Under the pieces are notes generated by a model, which saw only the letters and a list, made by a program, of their open reading frames with translations, was not told the DNA's origin and made no database searches. From assembly GCF_030512175.1 (NCBI RefSeq), contig NZ_JAULBL010000002.1, positions 1,858,149 to 1,922,148 on the forward strand: a stretch of 64,000 bases of DNA, given 5' to 3'. The first letter of the stretch is position 1, and the number at the start of each line of letters is the position of its first letter. The position numbers were made by a program, and so were the translations under genes. Shown piece after piece: positions 32,486-40,613 of this stretch. This DNA is from Paeniglutamicibacter sulfureus. GTDB taxonomy: Bacteria; Actinomycetota; Actinomycetes; Actinomycetales; Micrococcaceae.

Positions 32486-33586
32486 ATGGCTACCAGTTCC
32501 ACCGTTCAGGTCTCCCTTCCGATGCCCAAGATCCCGCGAACCCGTCGCACACCGGCCGACATCGCCGCCGCAGCACCGGTGGCGGGACAGCGCAATGTGC
32601 TCCTGGCTGCCCCGCGCGGCTACTGCGCCGGCGTCGACCGAGCCGTCATCGCGGTGGAAAAGGCGTTGGAGCACTACGGCGCGCCGGTCTACGTGCGCAA
32701 GCAGATCGTGCACAACCTGCACGTGGTCTCCACCCTTGAGGCGCGCGGCGCCATCTTCGTGGAGGAAAACGAGGAGGTGCCCGAGGGCGCACTGGTCGTC
32801 TTCTCCGCCCACGGCGTGTCCCCGGCAGTGGTGCAGTCCGCCGCGGACCGCAATTTGCGCACCATCGACGCCACCTGCCCGCTGGTCACCAAGGTCCACA
32901 AGGAGGCCGTCCGCTTCGCCAAGGACGACTACGAGATCCTGCTGATCGGGCACGAAGGCCACGAAGAGGTCGAGGGCACCTACGGCGAGGCGCCGGAGCA
33001 CACGCAGATCGTGAACAACCCCGACGAGGCCGACACCATCGAGGTCAAGAACCCCGACAAGCTCATCTGGCTCTCGCAGACCACCCTGAGCGTGGACGAA
33101 ACCATGGAGACCGTGCGACGCCTGCGCGCCCGCTTCCCCAACCTGCAGGATCCGCCCAGCGACGACATCTGCTACGCGACGACCAACCGCCAGGCAGCGA
33201 TCAAGGCAGTGGCCCCGCAGAGCGAACTGGTCATCGTCGTCGGTTCCTCGAACTCGTCGAACTCGGTGCGCCTGGTCGAGGTGGCCCTGGAATACGGGGC
33301 GAAGGCCGCCTACCGCGTGGACTACGCCTCGGAGGTCGACGAGACCTGGTTCGAGGGCGTGGCGACCGTCGGGGTGACCTCCGGCGCCTCGGTGCCCGAG
33401 GTCCTGGTGCGCGACGTGCTGGCCCTGCTGGCCGAGTACGGCTACGGCACCGTCGAGGAAGTCACCACGGCGCAGGAAGACATCCTCTTCTCGCTGCCCA
33501 AGGAGATCCGCGCCAAGCTCAAGGAGGCCGGCGACGACTCCCGCGGTCCGGGCGGCCGCATCACCAAGTCGGACATCAGCAGCTAG
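32486..33586 (+). CDS. ispH: 4-hydroxy-3-methylbut-2-enyl diphosphate reductase
   Basis: The last enzyme of the MEP isoprenoid pathway, giving IPP and DMAPP. It is a cytoplasmic [4Fe-4S] protein. The 366-residue product has all three cluster cysteines: Cys47 in [12 protein letters not shown], Cys131 in [11 protein letters not shown] and Cys229 in [11 protein letters not shown], plus the catalytic Glu in [11 protein letters not shown] and the substrate [10 protein letters not shown] motif. An N-terminal extension of about 35 residues is usual in actinobacteria. It is separated from the convergent rmuC by a strong bidirectional terminator. Confidence 0.98.
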   Translation: MATSSTVQVSLPMPKIPRTRRTPADIAAAAPVAGQRNVLLAAPRGYCAGVDRAVIAVEKALEHYGAPVYVRKQIVHNLHVVSTLEARGAIFVEENEEVPEGALVVFSAHGVSPAVVQSAADRNLRTIDATCPLVTKVHKEAVRFAKDDYEILLIGHEGHEEVEGTYGEAPEHTQIVNNPDEADTIEVKNPDKLIWLSQTTLSVDETMETVRRLRARFPNLQDPPSDDICYATTNRQAAIKAVAPQSELVIVVGSSNSSNSVRLVEVALEYGAKAAYRVDYASEVDETWFEGVATVGVTSGASVPEVLVRDVLALLAEYGYGTVEEVTTAQEDILFSLPKEIRAKLKEAGDDSRGPGGRITKSDISS

Positions 33587-33625
33587 CTTCCCGCACGGCT
33601 CCCGCAAGAGGGCCGTACCCGGACT

Positions 33626-33668
33626 CGTGGCGCGGAACCCCCTCCAGTGGCGGGGGTTCCGCGCCACG
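33626..33668. terminator. Bidirectional terminator between ispH and rmuC
   Basis: A perfect 17-bp stem (33626-33642 with 33652-33668) and 9-nt loop, followed on the plus strand by a short CTTTAA stretch. It is placed between convergent genes. Confidence 0.85.
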
Positions 33669-33770
33669 GCTTTAACCATCACAGCTGCCTCACCAGCACG
33701 GTCGCCTCACCACTCTTCTCCCGTGCCGCCACACCCGGGGCAGTTGCGGATCCCCGCCGGCCGGGCGCGC

Positions 33771-35045
33771 TCAGTCCCGCGCGTCTCGCCGGGTCAACGG
33801 CAGCACACCGGATGCAGCAGTCCCGAGCGCATCGGCGTCGGCCGCATCGAGCAGCTCACCGGCTCCGAGCGCCCGCGGTGTCGCCTCGATGACCGGGAGG
33901 CCGTGCAGCGCCGCGGCCAGATCGTGTTCGGAACCGAGCCCCGGATCCAGGTCCCTGATGCGCCGGGCGCTGGGCAAGACCCGGGATTCCAGGGCGCCGA
34001 CGAACGCGTTGTACTTCTCCACGCTGCCGCGCAACGAAGCACCCAGCTTCGACACGTGCCCGCCCATGGTCCCGAGCCGTTCGTACAGCTCACGGGACTG
34101 CACAAACAGTTCGCGCGCGTTCTGGGTCAATAGCTCCTGCCGCTACGCGAACGCCAGCCCCTTGAGCATGGCCAGCAACGTCGCGGGGGACGCCAAGGCG
34201 ACGTTCTTGCCGAAGGCATGGTCCAGCAGCGCCGGATCCGCGTCCAGCGCGTCGGCAAGGAAGGATTCGGCCGGCAGGAAACACACCACCAGCTCGGGGC
34301 TGCCGTCCACGGCATTCCAGTAGGACTTGGCGGCCAGGGCGTCGACGTGACGGCGCAGCGCCTTGGAATGCTCCTGCATCTGCTCCCTGGCCCTGGCGCG
34401 CGAGGCGGCATCCGAGGCCGCCGAGAGCTCCTGGGCTTTCAGGTAGGCAGCCAGCGGGACCTTGGAGTCCAGCACAATCATCTTGTTCCCCGGCAGCCGA
34501 ACCACCATGTCGGGACGCAGTCCCTCGGAAGTGCGCAGTTGTACGCTGAAGTCGACGTGGGCCAACATGCCGGCGGCTTCGACGACCCGGCGCAATTGCA
34601 GCTCGCCCCAGGTGCCGCGTGCGGCATTGTTGCCCAGCGCGGCGGCCAGCGAACCGGTGGTGCGCAAGAGCTCGGAGTCGTTGTGGGCGGCCTGCACCAG
34701 CTGCTCGCTGAGCTGGCCGAATTGCTCCACGCGGTCCCGCTCCAGCGTCGAGACCTGCGCGCCTACCCGGCGCAGTTGTTCGGCGACCGGCGCCAGGGCC
34801 TGGAGCACCGACTGGTCCTGGCTCCCACGCGCACGGTCCTCGGTGACCCGCTCGCGCAATTCCGCCACCTGGGCCTGGGCCCCTGCCAACAGCTGCGCGG
34901 TCTGTGCCAGTTCATCGCGCTCAACCACGGCCTGAGCACGTGCGGCAGCGAGCGGTGCGCGGTTCACGTACCACCGCGCGCCGACACCCAAAATGAATCC
35001 CACGACCAGCGAGCAAAGGGCCGCAACCCACACCAAAGCATCCAT
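33771..35045 (-). pseudogene. rmuC: DNA recombination protein RmuC, interrupted by an in-frame amber codon
   Basis: RmuC is a membrane-tethered nuclease-like protein linked to limiting DNA inversions. The frame from ATG 35045 codes a transmembrane helix (5-25), a coiled coil (30-120) and the RmuC nuclease-fold core with GLRPDMVVRLPG (Asp179) and VLDSKVPLAAY (Asp193, Lys195). At codon 301 (34143-34145) a TAG follows AMLKGLAFA. The same frame then continues without shift as RQELLTQNARELF and the usual C-terminal helices to a TGA at 33771, 424 residues in all. RmuC proteins have Trp at this point, so a single TGG-to-TAG change explains it. Either the gene is truncated by about 123 residues, the stop is read through, or the base is a sequencing error. 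Confidence 0.85.
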
Positions 35046-35085
35046 GACACAAACCATGCCAGCACCCACCGACGGTTTTGGACGG

Positions 35086-35091
35086 TAGACT
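35086..35091 (+). promoter_or_regulatory. -10 element of ychF (leaderless type)
   Basis: TAGACT, 8 nt before GTG 35100; it lies within the 54-bp gap to the divergent rmuC start. Confidence 0.6.
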
Positions 35092-35099
35092 CTATTCCC

Positions 35100-36185
35100 G
35101 TGGCTCTTACAATCGGAATCGTCGGACTGCCCAATGTCGGCAAGTCAACAATGTTCAATGCTCTTACCCGCGCGCAGGTCCTCGCGGCCAACTACCCGTT
35201 CGCGACCATCGAACCCAACGTGGGTGTCGTGCCGTTGCCCGATGCGCGCCTGAAGGTGCTCGCCGGGATCTTCGGCTCCGAGCGCATCCTTCCGGCAACC
35301 GTGTCCTTCGTGGACATCGCCGGCATCGTCAAGGGTGCCTCCGAGGGTGAAGGCCTGGGCAACAAGTTCCTGGCCAACATCCGCGAAGCCGAGGCCATCT
35401 GCCAGGTGACGCGCGCGTTCTCGGACCCCGACGTGATCCACGTCGACGGCAAGGTCGATCCTGCCTCGGACATCGAGACGATCGCCACCGAGCTGATCCT
35501 CGCCGACATGCAGACCATCGAGAACCAAATGCCGCGCCTCGAGAAGGAACTGCGCGCCAAGAAGATCGAGGCCTCCTTCATCGAGACGGTCAAGGCCGCG
35601 CAGAAGGTCCTTGAAGAGGGCAAAACCCTTTACTCCGCCGGCAAGGCCGCCGGAATCGACATCGACGAGCTGGCCCCGCTGCAGCTGATGACCACCAAGC
35701 CCTTCATCTACGTCTTCAACACCGACGAAGAGGGCCTGGCCAACACCGAGATGCAGGCCGAGCTGTCCGCCCTGGTCGCACCGGCCGAAGCCATCTTCCT
35801 TGATGCACAGTTTGAGTCCGAGCTGGCCGAGCTGACCGAGGAAGAGGCCGAGGAAATGCTCGAGGACGCCGGCTACACCGAGTCCGGCCTGGACAAACTC
35901 GCCCGAGTGGGCTTCGACACCCTGGGACTGCAGACCTACCTGACCGCAGGTCCGAAGGAAACCCGTGCCTGGACCATCGCCAAGGGTGCCACCGCACCGG
36001 AGGCAGCCGGCGTGATCCACACCGACTTCCAGCGCGGCTTCATCAAGGCCGAGGTCTTCGGTTTCGAGGAATTGGTCGAGGCCGGATCCGTCGCCGCGGC
36101 CAAGTCCGCCGGCAAGGCACGCATCGAAGGCAAGGAATACATCATGAAGGACGGCGACGTCGTGGAATTCCGCTTCAACGTCTAA
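35100..36185 (+). CDS. ychF: Redox-regulated ATPase YchF (Obg family)
   Basis: A 361-residue Obg-family P-loop protein that prefers ATP and associates with ribosomes. The start is GTG 35100; the open frame extends far upstream but the protein begins at ALTIGIVGLPNVGKST. G1 is GLPNVGKS (9-16), G3 is in VDIAGIVKGASEGEGLGN, and the YchF-specific NxxE in place of NKxD appears around FIYVFNTDEEG. The C-terminal TGS domain covers about 275-361 (LQTYLTAGPKETRAW, AGVIHTDFQRGFIKAEV). It is followed by a clear terminator. Confidence 0.97.
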   Translation: MALTIGIVGLPNVGKSTMFNALTRAQVLAANYPFATIEPNVGVVPLPDARLKVLAGIFGSERILPATVSFVDIAGIVKGASEGEGLGNKFLANIREAEAICQVTRAFSDPDVIHVDGKVDPASDIETIATELILADMQTIENQMPRLEKELRAKKIEASFIETVKAAQKVLEEGKTLYSAGKAAGIDIDELAPLQLMTTKPFIYVFNTDEEGLANTEMQAELSALVAPAEAIFLDAQFESELAELTEEEAEEMLEDAGYTESGLDKLARVGFDTLGLQTYLTAGPKETRAWTIAKGATAPEAAGVIHTDFQRGFIKAEVFGFEELVEAGSVAAAKSAGKARIEGKEYIMKDGDVVEFRFNV

Positions 36186-36203
36186 GAGCTCGTGTTTCTG
36201 ATG

Positions 36204-36233
36204 CGGCCCCACTTGTTTCGACAAGCGGGGCCG
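36204..36233 (+). terminator. ychF terminator
   Basis: A 13-bp stem with one mismatch (CGGCCCC...GGGGCCG) and a TTCG tetraloop, followed by TTTCTG. It lies 18 bp after the stop codon. Confidence 0.88.
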
Positions 36234-36372
36234 TTTCTGCGTTTGCCCGAGAACAACGGACGCCCGGTGGCTCTTCACATTCCGCCGGGGAACCGCGCCC
36301 GTTGGAAGCATTGGTATGGAGGCAGTTCGGCAACTTGATCGGCTTCGCCGCTCGCCGGCCAGTAGCCGTCTC

Positions 36373-37140
36373 TTAGAACAGCGGCCAGGGTACCGCCGAC
36401 ATCTCACCACTCGGAGCCGGAAACCGACCTGCCGAGCGCAACCGGTCGCAGCGCGCGGCGAGCGATGCGATTTCTTCGGCGCTGAGCAAGTCCGCCAGGT
36501 TTCGGCCCAGATCCCCGTGCAGTCCTTCGCTGACGCGATCTATGCCGTCTACTTCGTCGGCTGTCAGGGCGTCTCCCAGCCATCCCCACAGCACCGTGCG
36601 CAGCTTGTGGTCACGGTGAAAGGTGAGCCCGTGGTCCACGCCGTGCCGGTGTCCGTCAGTCATGGCAAGGATGTGGTCGCCTTTGCGGTCGGCGTTGTTG
36701 ACGATGACGTCGAACACCGCCATGCGTCTGAGCGCCGGCGAGTCTTCGTGAACGAGGGCGACCATCCGTCCGTCCTCATCTCGTCCCTGGAGAACGTGTT
36801 TCCAACCAGTCTCCGGCATGTGGTCCGCCGCGATCAGGTTCACGGCGTTTTGGGCGGGATCCTGCTCCTGCCAGAGCTGCACCATTCCTTCGCCCAGCGG
36901 ACCATCGCGCAGCCAGGTGTGGGGCACGACGCCCCAGCCGAAGGCCTGAGAGACCAGGTAGGCGGCCACCTCCCGGTGGGCAAGCGTTCCCCGGGGAAAA
37001 TCCCACAGCGGACTTTCGCCTGCCATCGGCTTATAGACGACCGCCACGTCGCCGATGCTGCCGAGAAACGTGGCGTTTGAAGCCGTCGTGATACGGCCGG
37101 TGAGCGTCAGCTCGGCGGCCACTAGGTCAGGTGTTGGCAT
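36373..37140 (-). CDS. SCO1664 family protein (kinase-like fold)
   Basis: A 255-residue protein of the actinobacterial SCO1664 family, distantly related to PI3/4-kinase-like folds. Recognisable parts are the nucleotide-lobe strand VAVVYKPMAGESPLWDFPRGTL, the TWLRDGPLGEGMVQLW stretch, and the catalytic-loop-like FDVIVNNADRKGDHIL followed by VDHGLTFH. It is the last gene of a three-gene minus-strand unit, its start overlapping the stop region of the DUF3090 gene. The family is normally found with DUF3090, an MSMEG_4193-type phosphatase and the mycothiol gene mshC; mshC is not next to it here. The substrate is unknown. Confidence 0.88.
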   Translation of the reverse strand: MPTPDLVAAELTLTGRITTASNATFLGSIGDVAVVYKPMAGESPLWDFPRGTLAHREVAAYLVSQAFGWGVVPHTWLRDGPLGEGMVQLWQEQDPAQNAVNLIAADHMPETGWKHVLQGRDEDGRMVALVHEDSPALRRMAVFDVIVNNADRKGDHILAMTDGHRHGVDHGLTFHRDHKLRTVLWGWLGDALTADEVDGIDRVSEGLHGDLGRNLADLLSAEEIASLAARCDRLRSAGRFPAPSGEMSAVPWPLF

Positions 37141-37700
37141 CAGACTTCGGGAAGGGTGCAGGTGTGTCCATCAGCGTCCACGGGATAACCGCAGAGCGGG
37201 CACATGGGACGCCCAGCACCCACGATCTCGCGGGTGCGCTTGGCGAACGCGCGGGCGGTGCCGACAGGCATTCGCACGCGCAGCATTTCGGGCTCGTCAG
37301 CTCTGTCCTCCTGAAGCCATTCGTCGTTGCCATCGGCATCGGGACCGTCATCGGTGATGGGGTGGGCCTCAATGACGATCTGGGCCGTGGTTGGGTCCCA
37401 TCCCAAGCTCATGGCCCCGGTGCGAAACTGCTCCGCCACGGCCTCGAGCGGGTCGTTGTCGACAAGTTCAATGGGAGTACCCGTGGGGACGCTGAAGCGG
37501 TTGCCCTCGATGGTGATGAGCTGGTCGAGAATTTCGTCGATCTTCTCCGCGAGCAATGCGGACTGCTGTTTCTCCATGGCAATACTCACGACCTGCGTCC
37601 GTGCGCGCACCTGCAGGTAGAACGTACGCGCCCCCGGAACGCCAATGGCGCCAACGACGACCCGATCAGGCCAGAAAAAATCGTGAACACTTGTGGGCAT
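37140..37700 (-). CDS. DUF3090 family protein
   Basis: A 186-residue protein of the DUF3090/TIGR03847 family. It begins VHDFFWPDRVVVGAIGVPG, contains RTFYLQVRA and LAEKIDEILDQL, and ends with a zinc-ribbon-like CPLCGYPVDADGHTC (two CxxC/HxC elements). ATG 37700 is chosen over ATG 37709 because a TAGAAT box lies 7 nt before it. It shares a base with the SCO1664 gene start and follows the phosphatase gene by 25 bp, so the three are probably one unit. No reaction is known. Confidence 0.9.
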   Translation of the reverse strand: MPTSVHDFFWPDRVVVGAIGVPGARTFYLQVRARTQVVSIAMEKQQSALLAEKIDEILDQLITIEGNRFSVPTGTPIELVDNDPLEAVAEQFRTGAMSLGWDPTTAQIVIEAHPITDDGPDADGNDEWLQEDRADEPEMLRVRMPVGTARAFAKRTREIVGAGRPMCPLCGYPVDADGHTCTLPEV

Positions 37701-37707
37701 ATCAGTC

Positions 37708-37713
37708 ATTCTA
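37708..37713 (-). promoter_or_regulatory. -10 element before DUF3090 (leaderless type)
   Basis: TAGAAT on the minus strand, 7 nt before ATG 37700, giving an internal promoter within the trio. Confidence 0.5.
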
Positions 37714-37725
37714 GGCCCATGAGGC

Positions 37726-38418
37726 TCATGGAGCCTTGTGCCCTGCGCCGCCGCCCACCGGCGCATCGCCAGAGTGGATGCCGTTCGACAACCATGACAA
37801 ATCACCCGCATCGGTGTTTGTCGCGTAGACACTCGGCCGACTAGCGCCGTAGCGCACGATCGATATGGAGGCGGGACCCACGTTGATACGCTGAAACAGG
37901 TCAAGGTGCATGCCGAGCGCGTCAGCGAGGATCGACTTGATGATGTCACCGTGACTCACTGCCGCCCACACGGCCCCTGGCCCGTGCTCGGTTTCGAATG
38001 CTGCATCGTGGCGTCGAATCGCTGCCACTGACCTGGCCTGCATCGCGGCCAGGGATTCACCGCCCGGAAAGACGACGGAGGACGGCTGCGACTGGACAGC
38101 CGGCCACAAATCCTCGGTTTCGAGATCACCGAGCATACGGCCCTGCCACTGGCCGTAGTCGCACTCTGTGAGATCGAGGTCGACTGGCGCGTACGGCTCG
38201 CCGGTCTGGCGATCAAGGATGAACTGGGCGGTCTGCCGACAACGCTCAAGAGGGCTCGACACCACCCCAACCAATGGCACGGGTGCGAGCCGTTCTCCGG
38301 TCAGGGTCGCCTGGTCCCGCCCGATCTGGTCCAAGCCGACGCCGACTGCCCGACCTGCCAGCAGTCCGGTCGCGTTGGCGGTGGAGCGGCCGTGCCGCAC
38401 GAGAATAACTGTCGCCAT
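37726..38418 (-). CDS. Histidine phosphatase family protein, MSMEG_4193 type
   Basis: A 230-residue phosphoglycerate-mutase-fold phosphatase. The RHG catalytic motif is VILVRHGRSTAN (His9 phosphorylated during catalysis). The second half of the site is in SSPLERCRQTA, the acid in DLTECDYGQWQGR, and the second His in AAVSHGDIIKSILADAL. These match the MSMEG_4193 subfamily (TIGR03848), encoded beside DUF3090 and SCO1664. The start is an ATG with a TAGGCT box 6 nt upstream, so this is the head of the unit. The substrate is unknown. Confidence 0.92.
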   Translation of the reverse strand: MATVILVRHGRSTANATGLLAGRAVGVGLDQIGRDQATLTGERLAPVPLVGVVSSPLERCRQTAQFILDRQTGEPYAPVDLDLTECDYGQWQGRMLGDLETEDLWPAVQSQPSSVVFPGGESLAAMQARSVAAIRRHDAAFETEHGPGAVWAAVSHGDIIKSILADALGMHLDLFQRINVGPASISIVRYGASRPSVYATNTDAGDLSWLSNGIHSGDAPVGGGAGHKAP

Positions 38419-39073
38419 TTACCCAGCCTATCCACCCGCCGTCGACGAACCCAGCCCAGAAGCAGAGTGTCACCAACTTGGTGGCCAGCTGCAGCTATTC
38501 CGTTCAGATGTAGGCCCTTGATGTCGTCACGTTTTCGCGCGTCCTGCGCCAAGGTATCTCGCGACCTCGGGATCCGAGTCGAGCTCCGAAAACGTTGATC
38601 AGTTTTTCGGCCGGTGGGTAACACTGCGGGGAGGGGGCCCAGCATTCGGAACTTCAACAATTTCGGGGATACTGCTCCATTGCAGTAAGGCCGCACGCGG
38701 GCGTGGCAATTGACCTGCCCGTGCATTGAGTGCCTCGGTCCATGTGGAGCTTTCCACGGAACGGAGCAGGTTTATTGCGGGCGTGGGGTCCTTGGATCAA
38801 GAGAACTTGTCGGGTGGCCGGCGGATGGCAAATTCCGATTCAAAAAACACTCGATTCGTCACGGTCTGGATACCGCAAGCAGCATCTGCTGCGTGCGGTG
38901 CCTCCAATTATGGCGATTCCGCATCACTGATCGCTTGGACCCGCTAAAACCGCAGCGACCCCGGTGCAATCATTGGTTGTTTTAGTGCCACCAAGCATGT
39001 TTCCTATAGTCAGAACACTAATCGGAAAGGACAGCGGTTCTCAGGTACATTTCCACCAAGTGAAGGATTTCTC
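38419..39073. other. 655-bp gene-free region of lower GC
   Basis: No frame here looks like protein; the short ones lack ribosome binding sites and family features. By eye base composition falls to the mid-50s percent GC, well below the flanks. It contains a small perfect inverted repeat TACTGC(6 nt)GCAGTA at 38670-38687. Close to the downstream gene lies a possible promoter (TATAGT at 39005-39010). A decayed gene or a regulatory RNA region for the channel gene are both possible. Confidence 0.6.
38425..38430 (-). promoter_or_regulatory. -10 element of the phosphatase-DUF3090-SCO1664 unit
   Basis: TAGGCT on the minus strand ends 6 nt before ATG 38418, leaderless type. Confidence 0.55.
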
Positions 39074-40282
39074 ATGAACATGGAAAGTTTCGATTGGGCG
39101 GGTATGGCGCAGAAGGTCGCCATCGCCGTAATAATCCTGCTGGTGACTTGGCTATTGGCCAAGTTGGTCAAGTGGGTCATTGGAAAACTCGTGGGGCGGG
39201 TAAAGGGTTTGCAACGTCAGGGGAATGACGGGCAACAACTTGGGGAATCACTGGGCAAGGTTGCGGGACTGATCATCTGGCTCTTTGGACTGGTCGCCAT
39301 CTTGCAGGTCTTCGCCCTTACCGAGGTCCTGTCGCCGGTTCAAGATCTGCTGGGCAAGGTCATGGCCTTCATCCCGAACCTCATCGGTGCGGGCATCATC
39401 TTCTTCATCGGCTACATGATCGCCAAGATTGTGCGGCAGCTGGTGACCACGGCTTTGGGCGCTGTTGATTTCAGCAGGCTGACTGCCAGGTTCAAGAAGG
39501 GACAGCCTGAAGTCGATCCCGTTGCCACTCATCAACAGAACGCCAAGATCATTTCCATCATCGGAAACCTGCTTTTCGCGATCATCATCATTGTGGTGGG
39601 CATCAGCGCGCTGCAGGTGCTGGGCATCGCCGCAATCTCCGATCCGGCCCAGCAGATGCTGACCATGATCATGAGCGCGATCCCGCAAATCATCGCCGCG
39701 CTGATCCTGCTGGCCATTGGTTACGTCATCGCAAAGTTTGTCGGCACGATCCTGGAAAGCACGTTGCAGGGAATCGGCACCGATTCGGTTGTGCACAAGT
39801 GGGGGATCGTTCCCGCCGACAAGAGCGCCTCGGGCATCATCGCGCTACTGGTGAAGATCGCCATCATGCTGTTCTTCGGCATCATGGCGGCACGTCAGCT
39901 GAACTTCCCCGAAGTCACCAACATCCTCAACGACATTTTGGCACTTGGCGGCAACGTGCTCTTCGGCGCTCTGATCATCGCCGCAGGATTCCTGATCGCC
40001 AACATCGTCGTCTCGATCGTCGGTCCGGGAACGGCGGCGACAGTGATCCGGTGGGCAACGATTGCGCTCTTCATCGCCATGGGCCTGAAGTACATGGGCA
40101 TTGCGGATTCCATCATCAACATGGCCTTTGGCGCAGTGGTGATCGGCGGCGCACTGGCCGCGGCCCTCGCATTCGGCCTGGGTGGACGCAATGCGGCAGC
40201 TAAGGCACTGGAGAAGTTGGAACACAAGCAGCCGCCTCCGGCACCGCCGGCACATGCCGGGCCGGTGAACCCGCTGGGTTAG
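39074..40282 (+). CDS. Mechanosensitive-channel-like membrane protein with TM-helix repeats
   Basis: A 402-residue, very hydrophobic protein with about nine to ten transmembrane segments, built from repeats of the conserved TM helix motif (PF05552-like). Examples are IPNLIGAGIIFFIGYMIAKIV, IPQIIAALILLAIGYVIAKFV and the GGNVLFGALIIAAGFLIAN segment. The end is a Pro-rich cytoplasmic tail (KQPPPAPPAHAGP). Proteins of this architecture are annotated as mechanosensitive ion channel related, but they lack the MscS beta domain, so gating by tension is unproven. ATG 39074 has a GAAGGATTT site upstream, and a strong terminator follows. Confidence 0.85.
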   Translation: MNMESFDWAGMAQKVAIAVIILLVTWLLAKLVKWVIGKLVGRVKGLQRQGNDGQQLGESLGKVAGLIIWLFGLVAILQVFALTEVLSPVQDLLGKVMAFIPNLIGAGIIFFIGYMIAKIVRQLVTTALGAVDFSRLTARFKKGQPEVDPVATHQQNAKIISIIGNLLFAIIIIVVGISALQVLGIAAISDPAQQMLTMIMSAIPQIIAALILLAIGYVIAKFVGTILESTLQGIGTDSVVHKWGIVPADKSASGIIALLVKIAIMLFFGIMAARQLNFPEVTNILNDILALGGNVLFGALIIAAGFLIANIVVSIVGPGTAATVIRWATIALFIAMGLKYMGIADSIINMAFGAVVIGGALAAALAFGLGGRNAAAKALEKLEHKQPPPAPPAHAGPVNPLG

Positions 40283-40331
40283 GCGCCGACAACTACTAAC
40301 AGCGACGCCGGTACGCGGTGTTGCGAACGGC

Positions 40332-40363
40332 AGGGCGGTCCTGGGTATCCACGGGACCGCCCT
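40332..40363 (+). terminator. Terminator after the channel-like gene
   Basis: A perfect 10-bp stem AGGGCGGTCC/GGACCGCCCT with a 12-nt loop, followed by TCTTGTT. Confidence 0.85.
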
Positions 40364-40538
40364 TCTTGTTGCCGGGGGACACCCCCGCATCGCGCGTTGC
40401 CGCAGGACCGATATTCCGGTGGGATCAGGCGTGAATCTTTGCTGCGTGGACGCTGTGGGCGGGGAGCTCCCGGCGCCCCGCCAGCAAGTGTTCATGCGTG
40501 AGATAAGGCACGTTTAACACCAGATTTCCCATTAGGAC

Positions 40539-40544
40539 TAGAAT
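40539..40544 (+). promoter_or_regulatory. -10 element of typA
   Basis: TAGAAT about 70 nt before the typA start, with TTTAAC at 40513-40518 as a weak -35 at long spacing. Unlike many genes here, typA has a leader and a ribosome binding site. Confidence 0.45.
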
Positions 40545-40613
40545 GGTTAATTGGGTCAGTCGTGGCCCCGACCCCCGAGACCCAAATTCTCTAGAAGAAG
40601 TGAGCCTTTTCGC

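Noticed and set aside
30596-33682. A 1028-codon minus-strand open frame across ispH, the membrane protein gene and part of xseA
   Set aside because: It is antisense to ispH and the membrane protein gene and in another frame of xseA; it has no family features. All three underlying genes are well supported.
33771-34130. A separate 119-codon gene downstream of rmuC
   Set aside because: It is in exactly the same frame as rmuC and encodes the standard RmuC C-terminus, so it is the continuation beyond a nonsense codon rather than a gene.
35078-35350. 90-codon frame overlapping the ychF start
   Set aside because: Out-of-frame shadow of the GTPase N-terminus; YchF is intact in its own frame.
38710-38985. 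Short plus-strand frames (up to 91 codons) in the low-GC gap
   Set aside because: Several overlapping frames of equal length, no ribosome binding site and no family resemblance; none preferred.
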